Assembly (NCBI RefSeq): GCF_000016285.1
Contig: NC_011988.1
Location: forward strand, 1,171,501-1,235,500
Source: Allorhizobium ampelinum S4
Lineage (GTDB): Bacteria > Pseudomonadota > Alphaproteobacteria > Rhizobiales > Rhizobiaceae
DNA: 64,000 nucleotides
Direction: 5' to 3'
Made by a program: the position numbers and the translations under genes. The notes under the pieces are model-generated. The model was not told the origin of the DNA and ran no database searches. It was given only the letters and a program-made list of their open reading frames with translations. Positions 47,032 to 57,132 of this stretch are shown here, in pieces; the stretch's first letter is position 1; each line of letters starts with the position of its first letter.

Positions 47032-48459
47032 ATGGCCAGCAAATATCTTCTCAACAGCTTGGGGGAGGCGCTTTATTATAGCGGCGATCCGACCCACTGG
47101 TATTCAGCCACGGGCAGTGGCCTGACGCTGAATGGATCAAGCGGCAACGATGCAATGTATGGGGATAGCTCGGTCAATGTCACCATGAATGGTGGCGCGG
47201 GCGACGATGTCTATTATCTCTATTCCAGTATTAATCGAGCCAGTGAATCAGGGGGGGCGGGTGTTGACACAGTCAATACCTGGATGAGTTACACGCTTGG
47301 TGATGGCATTGAAAACCTGGTCGTGACAGGCGATAACCGCTATGCTTTCGGCAACAGCCTGAACAACATCATCACCGGCGGCACAGGTATCCAGACCATT
47401 GACGGCTATGGTGGCAACGATGTCCTGATCGGCGGCGGCGGCGCCGATACTTTTGTATTCAGCAGCGGCAATGGCAGCGACAGGATCACTGATTTCTCCA
47501 GCGATGATACCGTGCGCTTGCAGAATTATGATTTCTCGGACTTTACCGAGGTGCAAAGTCATATGACCCAGACAGGAAGTGATGTTTCACTCGACCTCGG
47601 CAATGGCGAAAGCATCCTATTCAGCGATACCGTAATTTCTGATTTTACCTCCGACCAGTTTCAGTTGACACTGGATCGTACCAATCTCACGCAAACATTT
47701 TCAGATGATTTCAACAGCTTGTCCCTGCATGACGGAACGAGCGGAACGTGGGATACCGGCTATAGCTGGTTTGCGTCCAATGGCGGCACCTTGGTCGATA
47801 ACAGCGAGTTGCAGTGGTATATCAATCCGTCCTATGAGGGGACGTCGTCGGTTAATCCATTCTCTATCTCTGACGGGGTGTTGACCATCACCGCATCCGT
47901 TGCTTCGGAAGATATCCAGAGCCAGATCAATGGCTATGAGTATACCTCGGGCATGCTCAGCACTGAGTCCACGTTTAGCCAGACCTATGGTTATTTTGAA
48001 ATCCGCGCCGATATGCCTGATGATCAGGGCGCATGGCCGGCATTCTGGCTGCTGCCGGCGGACGGGAGTTGGCCACCGGAACTGGATGTGGTTGAAATGC
48101 GTGGCCAGAATCAAGGCGAAGTCATTGTCACCGCGCACAGCAATGAAACTGGCGAACAAACATCCGATGCCACGACGGTTTACACCGATACCGAAGGCTA
48201 TCATACCTACGGCGTGTTGTGGACGGAAACGACGTTGACCTGGTATATTGATGACGTTGCCGTGCATCAAACGGATACGCCGTCAGATATGCATGAGCCG
48301 ATGTATATGGTGGTCAATCTGGCGGTTGGCGGGATGGCTGGGACGCCAAGCAGTTCTGATTTCAGCGATGGCTCAGAGTTGAAGGTCGACTATATCAAGG
48401 CCTATTCCCTTGATGAGTATGCGGCGGCCACCACAACGACCACCGATCATCTTCTTTAA
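47032..48459 (+). CDS. RTX-type secreted glycoside hydrolase family 16 beta-glycanase (475 aa)
   Basis: Residues about 36-150 have hemolysin-type (RTX) Gly/Asp repeats (GGAGDDVYYLYSSINRASES; GGTGIQTIDGYGGNDVLIGG), which bind calcium and mark type I secretion. There is no N-terminal signal peptide. Residues about 220-460 are a GH16 lectin-like fold with the catalytic ELDVVE (Glu350, Asp352, Glu355) preceded by WPAFWLLP. It resembles rhizobial ExsH and PlyA, which trim acidic exopolysaccharide. AAGAGG precedes the ATG. The domain order, with RTX first, matches PlyA-type more than ExsH, where RTX follows (recalled, to be checked). Confidence 0.85.
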   Translation: MASKYLLNSLGEALYYSGDPTHWYSATGSGLTLNGSSGNDAMYGDSSVNVTMNGGAGDDVYYLYSSINRASESGGAGVDTVNTWMSYTLGDGIENLVVTGDNRYAFGNSLNNIITGGTGIQTIDGYGGNDVLIGGGGADTFVFSSGNGSDRITDFSSDDTVRLQNYDFSDFTEVQSHMTQTGSDVSLDLGNGESILFSDTVISDFTSDQFQLTLDRTNLTQTFSDDFNSLSLHDGTSGTWDTGYSWFASNGGTLVDNSELQWYINPSYEGTSSVNPFSISDGVLTITASVASEDIQSQINGYEYTSGMLSTESTFSQTYGYFEIRADMPDDQGAWPAFWLLPADGSWPPELDVVEMRGQNQGEVIVTAHSNETGEQTSDATTVYTDTEGYHTYGVLWTETTLTWYIDDVAVHQTDTPSDMHEPMYMVVNLAVGGMAGTPSSSDFSDGSELKVDYIKAYSLDEYAAATTTTTDHLL

Positions 48460-48480
48460 CCAGGTCTGCATTCCTCAAAC

Positions 48481-48516
48481 AAAAAGCCCCGGCTGGATTG
48501 GCCGGGGCTTTTTTTG
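48481..48516. terminator. Bidirectional terminator
   Basis: AAAAAGCCCCGGC and GCCGGGGCTTTTTTT form a strong hairpin with a seven-base loop, A-rich on the left and T-rich on the right. It serves the GH16 gene on one side and can end dctA transcripts from the other. Confidence 0.9.
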
Positions 48517-48525
48517 TTTGCACTT

Positions 48526-48579
48526 TAGAGCATCGGATTTATCCGAAAACCGGTTCTTAACTTTCGGTTCGATGCTCTA
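48526..48579. repeat. Rhizobiales-type palindromic intergenic repeat
   Basis: TAGAGCATCG (48526-48535) and CGATGCTCTA (48570-48579) enclose ATCCGAAAACCGGTTCTTAA and TTTCGG. This AGAGCAT...CCGAAAACCGGTT...ATGCTCT pattern is familiar from many rhizobial genomes. It lies just beyond the dctA stop and may be a repeat element or a boundary structure. Confidence 0.75.
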
Positions 48580-48588
48580 GACCGTTTA

Positions 48589-49923
48589 TCATGCGGCGGT
48601 TGGAACCGGTTCGGCCACGACATCGATTTCTTCCGGCAATTCACCCGCCATGGCGGCGCGGAACTGTGTCTGATCGAGTTCGTTTTCCCAGCGGGCGACG
48701 ACCACGGTTGCGACGGCATTGCCAATGAAATTGGTCAGTGCCCGGCATTCTGACATGAAACGGTCGATACCGAGGATCAGCGCCATGCCAGCGACCGGGA
48801 CCGAAGGGACAACGGACAGTGTTGCAGCCAAGGTGATAAAGCCGGCGCCAGTGATGCCTGCGGCACCCTTGGAGCTGAGCATGGCCACCAGCAGCAGAAG
48901 AATCTGGTCGCCAAGCGAAAGCTGGATATCCGTCGCCTGGGCGATGAACAGGGCCGCCAGGGTCATGTAGATGTTGGTACCGTCAAGGTTGAAGGAATAG
49001 CCGGTTGGAATGACCAGGCCGACAACCGAGCGCTTGCAGCCTGCGCGTTCCATCTTGGCCATCAGGCCGGGAAGGGCGGCTTCTGAAGACGAGGTCCCCA
49101 GTACCAGCAGCAGCTCCTCTTTAATGTAGCGGATCAGGGCCAGGATGGAGAAACCGTTATAGCGGGCAACGCCGCCAAGCACGACGAGAACAAATAGCAG
49201 CGACGTCAGGTAGAATGTCCCGATCAGGAAAGCCAGGTTGGCGATCGAGCCAATGCCATATTTACCTATGGTGAAGGCCATTGCGCCGAAAGCGCCGATT
49301 GGTGCGGCCTTCATCAGGATGGCGACCAGCTTGAAGACCGGCGCGGTCAACGCCTGCAAGAAGTTGGTGACCGGCTTTCCAAGGTCGCCGACCATGGCGA
49401 GAGCCAAGCCGAACAGCACCGAGAAGAATAGGACCTGGAGAATGTCACCCTTGGCAAAAGCGCCGACAATCGTGTCGGGGATGATGTTCATCAGGAAGCC
49501 GGTGATCGTCGAATCATGGGCCTGCTGGGCATAGCTGGCAACAGCCTTGCCATCCAGCGTCGCGGGATTGATATGCATGCCTGCGCCGGGCTGCAGGATA
49601 TTCGACACCAGCATGCCGACAACGAGCGCCAGCGTGGAGAAGCACAGGAAGTAGATCATTGCCTTGCCGGCAACGCGACCAACCTTCTTCAGGTCGGACA
49701 TGCCGGCGATGCCGGTGGCCACGGTCAGGAAGATAACAGGCGCGATGACCATTTTGACGAGCTTGATGAAAGCATCACCGAGCGGTTTGAGAGCTTCGCC
49801 AGTTTGTGGGTAAAAATGACCGAGCAAGATACCGCCGATAATCGCAACGATAACCTGGAAATACAGATGACGGTAAAATGGGAGCTTGCCGCCCTGCGGG
49901 GCGGTTGTGGTAGAAATATGCAT
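48589..49923 (-). CDS. dctA: C4-dicarboxylate transporter DctA
   Basis: The 444-residue protein has the DAACS features: [20 protein letters not shown] at the start, [20 protein letters not shown] (serine-rich motif), [20 protein letters not shown], and [20 protein letters not shown]. It imports succinate, fumarate and malate, which is essential for nitrogen-fixing symbiosis in rhizobia. GGAGGATCCG precedes the ATG at 49923. A sigma-54 promoter lies about 95 bases upstream. It is divergent from dctB. Confidence 0.96.
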   Translation of the reverse strand: MHISTTTAPQGGKLPFYRHLYFQVIVAIIGGILLGHFYPQTGEALKPLGDAFIKLVKMVIAPVIFLTVATGIAGMSDLKKVGRVAGKAMIYFLCFSTLALVVGMLVSNILQPGAGMHINPATLDGKAVASYAQQAHDSTITGFLMNIIPDTIVGAFAKGDILQVLFFSVLFGLALAMVGDLGKPVTNFLQALTAPVFKLVAILMKAAPIGAFGAMAFTIGKYGIGSIANLAFLIGTFYLTSLLFVLVVLGGVARYNGFSILALIRYIKEELLLVLGTSSSEAALPGLMAKMERAGCKRSVVGLVIPTGYSFNLDGTNIYMTLAALFIAQATDIQLSLGDQILLLLVAMLSSKGAAGITGAGFITLAATLSVVPSVPVAGMALILGIDRFMSECRALTNFIGNAVATVVVARWENELDQTQFRAAMAGELPEEIDVVAEPVPTAA

Positions 49924-50017
49924 CGGATCCTCCGGTAGGTGCTCCCAACCGATGTCATCGGCCTCCCGGGAGCTTATGCAACGTGTCAACATCGACACCG
50001 ATGTTCGGTTTCGTCAA

Positions 50018-50033
50018 TGCAATCGCCGTGCCA
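50018..50033 (-). promoter_or_regulatory. Sigma-54 promoter of dctA
   Basis: On the minus strand TGGCACGGCGATTGCA is a full match to the -24/-12 consensus TGGCACG-N4-TTGCA. It is oriented toward dctA and lies about 95 bases before its start. Confidence 0.9.
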
Positions 50034-50084
50034 GAGTGTAGCTTCGTGCCAAGCCTTTGAAAAGCCGCGTTTCAGCCATGATCC

Positions 50085-50146
50085 GTGGCGGATTTTCGCG
50101 CGAATTTTCGCTCAGTGCCTTGTGTGTTGTGCGGAAAAATGCACAA
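50085..50146. promoter_or_regulatory. Tandem DctD-like upstream activator sites
   Basis: TTGTGC-N8-GCACAA (50127-50146) with GTGCGGAAAAATGCAC inside strongly resembles the dctA activator sites known from rhizobia. A second, less perfect GTGGCGGATTTTCGCGCG (50085-50102) lies 43 bases nearer dctA. Both are 50-115 bases upstream of the -24 element, a normal spacing for sigma-54 activators. The better site also overlaps the dctB upstream region. Confidence 0.7.
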
Positions 50147-50154
50147 AGTTGACG

Positions 50155-52026
50155 ATGATTATCGTGCATGACAAGCCCATATCCGTCCCTGCCAATGTGA
50201 GGCGCCCACGAAGGCCATGGCTTTTGCTGGCGTTCCTAGCCTGTGTTGTCACCCTCCTTGCGCTTTATTTGGTTGGGCTTTATGCCCGCACTGCCGCATT
50301 GGAGGATTTGTCCGAGCAAGCACGCACCAGCGCCAATCTCAAGGTGGCTTTCTTGCGGGCGGTCTTGGAACGCCCTCGTTCCTTGCCGTTGCTGTTGTCG
50401 GAGGATCAGCAGGTTGTGGATGCCTTGAGCCTTCGCACGGTCGCCGCGACGGAACGATTGAACGACAAGCTAGAGCGTTTGGTTGCAGGCACAAGTGCTT
50501 CAGTTCTTTACGTCACAGACGCGACAGGACATGCCATTGCCTCCAGCAATTGGCGAGAGCCGGTGAGCTTTGTTGGCATCGACTATTCTTTTCGGGACTA
50601 TTTTCGCCAATCCATGCTGGCCGGCACAGCTGAACATTTCGCGCTCGGCAGCATCAGCAAGCGTCCAGGCCTTTATATTTCCAGGCGTGTCGGCCCGGCT
50701 AGTGCCCCCTTGGGTGTCGTGGTCGTGAAAGCAGAGTTTTCACAGCTCGAAAGCGATTGGCGCGAAGAGGGGCGGGCGGCGTTTGTCACCGATGGGCATG
50801 GTGTCGTGCTGATTTCCAGCCTGCCGTCCTGGCGCTTCATGACATTGGCTGCATTGCAGCCGGAGGAGTTGGTCCAAATACGCAACAGTTTGCAATTCGG
50901 CGATGCGCCTTTGCAGGCCCTGCCTATCAATCGCGCCCAGCAGGTGCCAGGCAGCGGGATACCGGACGAGCTTTTGGTGCGTACGGTTTTTCCCGGCGCC
51001 ATACCTGCCGACTATCTTGATCTATCGGTCGCGGTGCCGACCACCAGCTGGCATCTCAACTATCTTGTCCCGACCGAACCGGCAATCGCGGCGTCGATGC
51101 GGGAATGGCGACTGTTGACCTTGGCCCTGCTGGCGCCATTTTTTCTGGTCGTCTCGCTGGTTCTTTGGCGGCGGCAGGCAACGGTTATCCGTCTGGCGCG
51201 GGTGGAGGCGGACCAGCTGGAGCTGGAGCGGCGGGTGGATGAACGAACCCACGACCTTTCACGGGCCCGAGACCGGCTGGAATTGGAGATCGCCGGCCAC
51301 AAGACCACCGAACAGCGGCTGCAAGGTGTCCAGCAGGAATTGGTCCAGGCCAACCGGCTGGCTATCCTGGGGCAGGTTGCGGCGGGCGTTGCCCATGAAA
51401 TCAACCAGCCTGTCGCAACGATCAGGGCTTATGCTGAAAATGCCAGGGTGTTTCTGGAGCGTGCCCAGCCGGAGCAGGCAAACAGCAATCTTGGCGCCAT
51501 TGCCTCGCTGACGGAGCGGATCGGCACGATCACCGATGAATTGAAGGCTTTTGCGCGCAAGGGTCGGACCGCGCCGGAACCAGTGCCGCTTGGAGCGGCG
51601 ATCGAGGGCGCGGTCATGCTGCTGCGCAGCCGTTTTGCCGGGCGGCTTGAGGCGCTTTCCCTTCCCGATGTGGCTCCTGATCTGACGGTGAAAGGCAACA
51701 GGGTCCGCCTGGAGCAGGTCCTGATCAATCTTCTGCAGAATGCGCTCGAAGCATTGGAGCAGCGCAGCGATGGCCGGGTTGAGGTCTCGGTTCAAGAGAC
51801 GGAGCAACATGTCGTGGTGACCATCGAGGACAACGGTCCGGGCATTCCAGAGGATATCAGGCGTCTGCTTTTTACCCCCTTCACCACCTCAAAGGAAAAA
51901 GGTCTTGGTCTCGGCCTGGTGATTTCCCGTGACATTATCAGTGACTATGGCGGCCGGATTGGTGTCGAAAGCACGCCATCCGGTACATGCTTTACCATCC
52001 ATCTTTTGAAAGCGGATATATCATGA
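50155..52026 (+). CDS. dctB: C4-dicarboxylate sensor histidine kinase DctB
   Basis: The 623-residue protein has two membrane helices ([20 protein letters not shown] and [19 protein letters not shown]) enclosing a periplasmic sensor domain of about 270 residues. Then come a coiled coil, the dimerisation box with phosphorylated His ([19 protein letters not shown]) and the ATPase ([36 protein letters not shown]). It senses dicarboxylates with DctA and activates DctD. The ATG at 50155 begins with a basic leader; a longer N-terminal reading is unlikely. Confidence 0.93.
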   Translation: MIIVHDKPISVPANVRRPRRPWLLLAFLACVVTLLALYLVGLYARTAALEDLSEQARTSANLKVAFLRAVLERPRSLPLLLSEDQQVVDALSLRTVAATERLNDKLERLVAGTSASVLYVTDATGHAIASSNWREPVSFVGIDYSFRDYFRQSMLAGTAEHFALGSISKRPGLYISRRVGPASAPLGVVVVKAEFSQLESDWREEGRAAFVTDGHGVVLISSLPSWRFMTLAALQPEELVQIRNSLQFGDAPLQALPINRAQQVPGSGIPDELLVRTVFPGAIPADYLDLSVAVPTTSWHLNYLVPTEPAIAASMREWRLLTLALLAPFFLVVSLVLWRRQATVIRLARVEADQLELERRVDERTHDLSRARDRLELEIAGHKTTEQRLQGVQQELVQANRLAILGQVAAGVAHEINQPVATIRAYAENARVFLERAQPEQANSNLGAIASLTERIGTITDELKAFARKGRTAPEPVPLGAAIEGAVMLLRSRFAGRLEALSLPDVAPDLTVKGNRVRLEQVLINLLQNALEALEQRSDGRVEVSVQETEQHVVVTIEDNGPGIPEDIRRLLFTPFTTSKEKGLGLGLVISRDIISDYGGRIGVESTPSGTCFTIHLLKADIS

Positions 52027-53399
52027 CGTCATCGCAAGCGACGGCGACCAATAATGTGATCCTGATTGATAATGATCGAGATCTACTGGCGGCCACGGGG
52101 CAGACCCTTGAGCTGGCGGGCTTCTCCGTGCAGGCGTTTTCAGCGCCGCTGGATGCGCTGCGTCGGATTTCCAGTGATTTTCGCGGTGTCATCGTTTCGG
52201 ATATTCGAATGCCTGATATCGACGGCTTGGAATTGTTCAGCAGGGTCAAGGCAATGGACCCGGAATTGCCGGTCATTCTGGTCACCGGCCATGGCGATAT
52301 CGCCATGGCGGTACAGGCGATCAAGGACGGCACTTATGATTTCATCACGAAGCCCTTTGCCACCGACAGGCTCCAACAGAGTGTTCATCGCGCCGCGGAA
52401 ATGCGACGGCTCGTGCTGGAAAATCGCAAGCTGCGTCAGGTGGCAGACGCGGCCCAGGATGGATTGCCGCTGATTGGCCAGACCCCTGCCATGGAACGGC
52501 TACGGCGCACTTTGCGCCAGATCGCCGATACCGACGTCGATGTGTTGGTGACAGGCGAAACCGGCAGCGGCAAGGAAGTGGTGGCGAGCCTGCTACACAG
52601 CTGGAGCCGACGCGCCAAGGGCAATTTTGTCGCCTTGAACTGCGGAACCCTGCCGGAAAGCATGATCGAAAGCGAGTTGTTCGGCCACGAGGCCGGCGCC
52701 TTTACCGGTGCGCAGAAAAAGCGGATCGGCCGGATCGAACATGCCAGCGGCGGCACATTGTTTCTCGACGAAATCGAGAGCATGCCTGCCGCGACCCAGG
52801 TGCAGATGCTGCGGGTACTGGAAATGCGGGAAGTCTCGCCGCTCGGCATCAACGACGTGCGCCCGGTGGACCTGCGCGTGGTCGCCGCGGCCAAAGTCGA
52901 TCTCAGTGATCCTGCCCAGCGCGGTGAATTCCGCGAGGACCTTTATTACCGCCTGAATGTCGTGACATTGACCATCCCGCCGTTGCGCGAGCGCCGTGAT
53001 GACGTGCCGCTGTTGTTTGCCCATTTCATCGAGCGGGCCGCTAGCCGGTTCCGGCGCGAGCCACCGCCGGTGTCAGCTGGTGTCGAGCGTTATTTGCGAG
53101 ATCATGACTGGCCGGGAAATGTGCGTGAATTGACGCATTTTGCCGAACGCTTCGTTCTGGGGCTGGAAGATATGGATTCGGGCGGCAGTAGTGTCGTTTT
53201 AGTCGACCTGCCTGATTTATCCTTGCCGGAGCGGCTGGATCGCTATGAGGCGGATATCATGCGTGAGACCCTTAGCCACTATGAGGGTGATGTACGCAAG
53301 ACCATCGAGGCTCTGAAAATTCCTCGCAAGACCTTTTACGACAAACTTCAGCGTCATGGCATTGTCCGCAAGGCATTTGCGGGTGGGGAAGAAGGCTGA
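52023..53399 (+). CDS. dctD: C4-dicarboxylate response regulator DctD (sigma-54 activator)
   Basis: The 458-residue protein has a receiver domain with phosphoacceptor Asp60 ([13 protein letters not shown]), a sigma-54 AAA+ domain with Walker A GETGSGKE, the contact loop GAFTGA and Walker [10 protein letters not shown], and a C-terminal Fis-type helix-turn-helix ([19 protein letters not shown]). When phosphorylated by DctB it activates dctA. An ATGA overlap joins it to dctB. Confidence 0.95.
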   Translation: MTSSQATATNNVILIDNDRDLLAATGQTLELAGFSVQAFSAPLDALRRISSDFRGVIVSDIRMPDIDGLELFSRVKAMDPELPVILVTGHGDIAMAVQAIKDGTYDFITKPFATDRLQQSVHRAAEMRRLVLENRKLRQVADAAQDGLPLIGQTPAMERLRRTLRQIADTDVDVLVTGETGSGKEVVASLLHSWSRRAKGNFVALNCGTLPESMIESELFGHEAGAFTGAQKKRIGRIEHASGGTLFLDEIESMPAATQVQMLRVLEMREVSPLGINDVRPVDLRVVAAAKVDLSDPAQRGEFREDLYYRLNVVTLTIPPLRERRDDVPLLFAHFIERAASRFRREPPPVSAGVERYLRDHDWPGNVRELTHFAERFVLGLEDMDSGGSSVVLVDLPDLSLPERLDRYEADIMRETLSHYEGDVRKTIEALKIPRKTFYDKLQRHGIVRKAFAGGEEG

Positions 53400-53425
53400 G
53401 CAATCAACAATGTGATGAGGAACAG

Positions 53426-54148
53426 TCAGGTGCCGGGTATGGTTGCCGGTGCAAGGAAAGCCAGTGTGACCGTCACAATATGTTCGCCCCAGGCGTCGAT
53501 AGCGGTCGGTTGCCAGACGTCCGGGTTAAGATTGAGCGCCAGCGTGTAGCGATTGTTGATGTAGAAGAAGCTTAAGCCAGCAATCGTCATGTAGACCGTC
53601 ACCGGATTGACATCGGCACGAAACACACCTTGCTCAATCCCTCGCTGCAGAAGCTTTTCGATTTCCGCGAGCAATGGACCATGGGTCGAGGGAATGGTCT
53701 TTGATCGGCTCGAATATTCAGCCCTCAGAATGTTTTCGGTGGCAAGAAGACTGACGAATTCCGGGTGAGTCAGAAAATAGGTCCAGGTGTGTAAAGCCAG
53801 TTCGCGTATGCCATCAAGCGGTTGACGTCGCGACAGGTGAAGGCTTTTTCCAGCAGCGGTGACATTGGAGAAAATCACCTCGAGAACCGCGACGTAAAGG
53901 CCCTCCTTGTCTCCAAAGAAATGGTAGAGCATTCGTTTGTTGGTTTTCGAACGCAATGCAATGGCGTCGACTCGGGCGCCTGCAAAACCCTTTGCGGCAA
54001 ACTCTTGAATGGCGGCATCCAGAATGATTGCTCGGGTCGCATCGGGATGGCGTATCATACGCCCCTGACGGCATTGCATGGGTGTCGGGCTTTCCGCTTC
54101 GGGATCAGGCCCTTCCTCGAAAGTCTGTTCCAGCCGCTGGCCTGTCAT
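53426..54148 (-). CDS. TetR family transcriptional regulator (240 aa)
   Basis: Residues about 36-80 are a TetR helix-turn-helix (TRAIILDAAIQEFAAKGFAG, ARVDAIALRSKTNKRMLYHF, FGDKEGLYVAVLE). The ligand-binding part is helical with FLTHPEFVSLLATENILRAE. Such regulators usually control neighbouring or catabolic genes, but no target is evident. The first 30 residues are extra compared with the family, so the start may be an internal ATG at 54079 or 54058. Confidence 0.85.
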   Translation of the reverse strand: MTGQRLEQTFEEGPDPEAESPTPMQCRQGRMIRHPDATRAIILDAAIQEFAAKGFAGARVDAIALRSKTNKRMLYHFFGDKEGLYVAVLEVIFSNVTAAGKSLHLSRRQPLDGIRELALHTWTYFLTHPEFVSLLATENILRAEYSSRSKTIPSTHGPLLAEIEKLLQRGIEQGVFRADVNPVTVYMTIAGLSFFYINNRYTLALNLNPDVWQPTAIDAWGEHIVTVTLAFLAPATIPGT

Positions 54149-54480
54149 GGGAATCTCACTTTATGGTATTTCGAAATTCAAAATTAGATTTACATGAAAT
54201 ACATCGCGTCGGTTAATTACGTGCATGCAGAATCTGTAAATTGTGATTGGAGGCTGTGAATTCGGAGTGAATGATCGGCTGAGATGCGGACGCGCCGATG
54301 TGGACACCGTCTTTTAGGCTTTTCGATGTTTTGAAAACAAAATTTCTCCATTTGTCTGCAAAAGTAGAATAGTAATTTTATAGACTATATTGACGGAAAC
54401 CCTTGCCACTGTCACCATTGCACAGCGTTGGAGTGAAAATAAATGGGACATATATCCTGCGATTTTCAAAAGGGGTGACG
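54149..54480. other. Intergenic stretch between tetR and a small gene
   Basis: The region is AT-rich and carries no convincing gene. A minus-strand frame at 54314-54634 lacks a family and overlaps the next gene antisense. GGGGTGACG ends the stretch as a ribosome binding site. No clear operator palindrome is seen. Confidence 0.5.
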
Positions 54481-54777
54481 ATGCCGATAGCTGTAAATAT
54501 GTTTTCTTACGACCTGTTTGGGTTGACACGGGTTCCCCACGATCTGGTTGAAGACAGCAAATCTCGCGGTGAGGGCCATACACAGAAGCCTGTTGTGGCA
54601 AAGTCAGTAATGAGCCGGAAGGTCGAGAAATCATCGTTGTTTTCGAGGTTCTGGAACGGCAACCCGGCTAACAATCAGCCCGGCAAGGATCGAGATGCCG
54701 AGCAGGAGCAAAAGATTCGGGAGGATCGCAAGAATTGCCACGCAATTCTCCTCGGTGGTTTCTTCCCGATTTTGTGA
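54481..54777 (+). CDS. Hypothetical protein (98 aa)
   Basis: The frame starts MPIAVNMFSYDLFGLTRVPH behind GGGGTGACG, with a charged middle (DRDAEQEQKIREDRKN) and a hydrophobic end (HAILLGGFFPIL). No family is recognised. Codon use is less GC-rich than its neighbours. It could be a small secreted or stress protein, or not real. Confidence 0.4.
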   Translation: MPIAVNMFSYDLFGLTRVPHDLVEDSKSRGEGHTQKPVVAKSVMSRKVEKSSLFSRFWNGNPANNQPGKDRDAEQEQKIREDRKNCHAILLGGFFPIL

Positions 54778-54803
54778 AAAGCACGTTTGTGAAGGAGGCT
54801 GTG

Positions 54804-54995
54804 ATGAGTATTGTTGAACGTCTGATGCTTGATGCCGTCTCGCCTATATTGGCCAGTGCCGGAGCCACTCAATCTGCCACCCAGTCTGTAGCGGACCATT
54901 CGATTGGCCTGCGTGAAAAGGTCGGCCGTGCGATTCCCTTTATTGTTTGCGCGGCCGCCTTCCTGTTTGTCGGGGCTATGATCGTCGGGATTTGA
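54804..54995 (+). CDS. Small tail-anchored membrane protein (63 aa)
   Basis: GAAGGAGG lies seven bases before the ATG at 54804. The product is MSIVERLMLDAVSPILASAG, then a polar part, then a C-terminal membrane helix (AIPFIVCAAAFLFVGAMIVG). The ribosome binding site is strong, which supports a real gene. No family is recognised. Confidence 0.5.
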   Translation: MSIVERLMLDAVSPILASAGATQSATQSVADHSIGLREKVGRAIPFIVCAAAFLFVGAMIVGI

Positions 54996-55024
54996 AAAGA
55001 AAAGCGGAACTGGACGGCAGGCCT

Positions 55025-55933
55025 TTAATTTGGCCTTGCAAGCCCGAGCAAGGCTGCACCGATCAGGCCCGGCTCCAGTCGGCATTGCGCTGGAACCACA
55101 ATAGGATGGCTGAACCGTCGCAAGATCTTGGTTCTGACGGCTAAATCGATGGCGTCAACCAGGGTTGTCGCATTGGACAGGCCGCCGCCGACCGGCAGTA
55201 TGCTCGCCCCCGTCGTATTGACGACCAGAGCCAACGGACTGGAAAGTAATTCGACAAATGCCGCGATGGTTTGGCTTGCGTTGGGTTCGCCGGTTTCCCA
55301 ATCTTTGACGATGTCCTCACTCGTTCGGTTTTCGTCGTTCAGGTGCGCATGGAGCTTTTCCATGCCGCGCGCGCTACAGATGGCGTCAATACAGCCTTTC
55401 TGACCGCAACCGCATTGAAATCGAGGGATGGTGACGGGCGGTTCGCCAACCTCGGTGGCGGCAATGGGTCCATGGCCCCATTCTCCGGCAAAGCCGCCAT
55501 CGCTATTGATCAGTTTACCATCGATCACCAGACCGCCGCCGACGCCTGTACCGAGAATGACACCGAACACCACGCGGTGGCCGCGCCCCGCGCCCAGCCC
55601 AGCCTCGGCAATTGCGAAACAATCGGCATCATTGGCGATCAGTACCGGCAGGCCCAGGGCCTCTTCCAGATCCTGTTGCAGTAAACGGCCATGGATGCAG
55701 GGTATATTGGCGACGACAGCGCGGCGGCTATCCACATCTATAATGCCACAGATGGAAATTGCCACGCAGCTTGGTGTCTCTCCCGTCTCGGCAATGATGG
55801 ACCTGATGACGCCGACAAATGCATCGAAATCCTGTCCCGGCGTTGGCTGGCGTGGAAAGGGACGAATATCCTCAGGCGAATAGGCAATTGCGCCCTTGAT
55901 GGCGGTTCCGCCAATATCGAAACAGACGATCAT
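55025..55933 (-). CDS. nagK: ROK family sugar kinase, probably N-acetylglucosamine kinase
   Basis: The 302-residue protein has the ROK features: the ATP loop FDIGGTAIKGA at the start, ILGTGVGGGLVIDGK, and the zinc motif CGCGQKGCIDAICSARG. In this operon with nagA and a SIS deaminase it most likely phosphorylates GlcNAc. It overlaps nagA by four bases and is the last gene of the leftward operon. Confidence 0.82.
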   Translation of the reverse strand: MIVCFDIGGTAIKGAIAYSPEDIRPFPRQPTPGQDFDAFVGVIRSIIAETGETPSCVAISICGIIDVDSRRAVVANIPCIHGRLLQQDLEEALGLPVLIANDADCFAIAEAGLGAGRGHRVVFGVILGTGVGGGLVIDGKLINSDGGFAGEWGHGPIAATEVGEPPVTIPRFQCGCGQKGCIDAICSARGMEKLHAHLNDENRTSEDIVKDWETGEPNASQTIAAFVELLSSPLALVVNTTGASILPVGGGLSNATTLVDAIDLAVRTKILRRFSHPIVVPAQCRLEPGLIGAALLGLARPN

Positions 55934-57132
55934 GCGCGCCGGGCCTCGGAATGTGTTGCTGTGCTATGAACGCATGTGCCAGCGATCCAGGTGGAAACCA
56001 GATCGAGTTGCGGAGTGAGCAACAGGAAGTCGGCGTCCTTGCCAGGCGCAAGCTGACCTTTCGTCTCGCATCCAATCGCCTCAGCTGGATAAAGCGACGC
56101 CATGTTCAACGCCTCCTCAAGCGATGCTTGGAGCTTTTCATGGACAAACCGAATGCAGGACAGCATATCGATATCGGCACCAGCAAGGGTTCCATCGGCT
56201 AAAGTCAACCGTCCGCCCTGGCGGAAGACCGGGCGACCATTCAGCATGAAGCCGGTTTCATCAGTGCCGATGCTCGACATGGCGTCGGTGACCAGGAAAA
56301 TCCGGCCAGACCCGCGTTTGGCGCGAAGGGCAATGCCCATCGAGACCGGATCGACATGGAAACCGTCAGCGATAATCCCGCAGGACAGCGTTTCCGAAGC
56401 AAGGGCTGCTCCGACAAGGCCCGGTTCGCGATTGCCCATCTGGCTCATGGCATTGAACAAATGAGTGACGAGCGTCGCGCCCGCCTCGACATAGCCGCCA
56501 ATCTGCGCGCAACTCGCATCCGTGTGGCCCAGGCTGATGTGATAACCCGCTGCTCGCAGGGTTTTCACCTGCTGCGGGGTAACGCTTTCTGGCGCAATGG
56601 TGATCAATGCAGTGCCAAATGTGCCAGCGGAGGCAATAAGCTTTGCCAGATCATCGTCGTTCATGGGGCGGATCAGGGCGGGATCATGGGTGCCCTTGCG
56701 CGCCAGCGAAAGGTGCGGACCTTCGAGGTGAAGCCCCAGATAGCCGGGAATTTGCTCGGTCAGCGCTTGGCGGCCAAGGCTCAGAACCTGATCGCGTAGG
56801 GCAGGATGGTCAGTAATCAATGTCGGTAATAGCGCAGTGGTGCCGAACCTTGCATGGGCGGCGCAAATCGTCCGGATACCATCAAGATCCGGCTGGTTGT
56901 TCAGCAACACACCGCCGCCGCCATTGACTTGCAGATCGATAAAGCCAGGCACGACCAGAGCCGACCCTGCCTCGATCCTGGCAAGGCTAGCAGGCACGGC
57001 ATTGTTGGAGACGATATCAGCGATTCGCCCCTGATCGACAATCAGGGCCTGATCGTCATGGAAACGCGTGCCGTCAAAGATCCGGCCGCCTGTCACAGCG
57101 AATGAGGAGGGAGCCGCAAGAGACGAGTTCAT
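55930..57132 (-). CDS. nagA: N-acetylglucosamine-6-phosphate deacetylase
   Basis: The 400-residue protein has the amidohydrolase fold of NagA: VVPGFIDLQVNGGGGVLLNN, metal ligand segment LGLHLEGPHLS, SLGHTDASC, THLFNAMSQM, and catalytic FLVTDAMSSIGTD. It removes acetate from GlcNAc-6-P. Four-base overlaps join it to the kinase and the SIS gene. Confidence 0.93.
   Translation of the reverse strand: MNSSLAAPSSFAVTGGRIFDGTRFHDDQALIVDQGRIADIVSNNAVPASLARIEAGSALVVPGFIDLQVNGGGGVLLNNQPDLDGIRTICAAHARFGTTALLPTLITDHPALRDQVLSLGRQALTEQIPGYLGLHLEGPHLSLARKGTHDPALIRPMNDDDLAKLIASAGTFGTALITIAPESVTPQQVKTLRAAGYHISLGHTDASCAQIGGYVEAGATLVTHLFNAMSQMGNREPGLVGAALASETLSCGIIADGFHVDPVSMGIALRAKRGSGRIFLVTDAMSSIGTDETGFMLNGRPVFRQGGRLTLADGTLAGADIDMLSCIRFVHEKLQASLEEALNMASLYPAEAIGCETKGQLAPGKDADFLLLTPQLDLVSTWIAGTCVHSTATHSEARRA

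Noticed and set aside
54314..54634. 106-codon minus-strand frame between tetR and the small genes
   Set aside because: Overlaps the better-supported plus-strand gene at 54481 and has no domain or convincing start.
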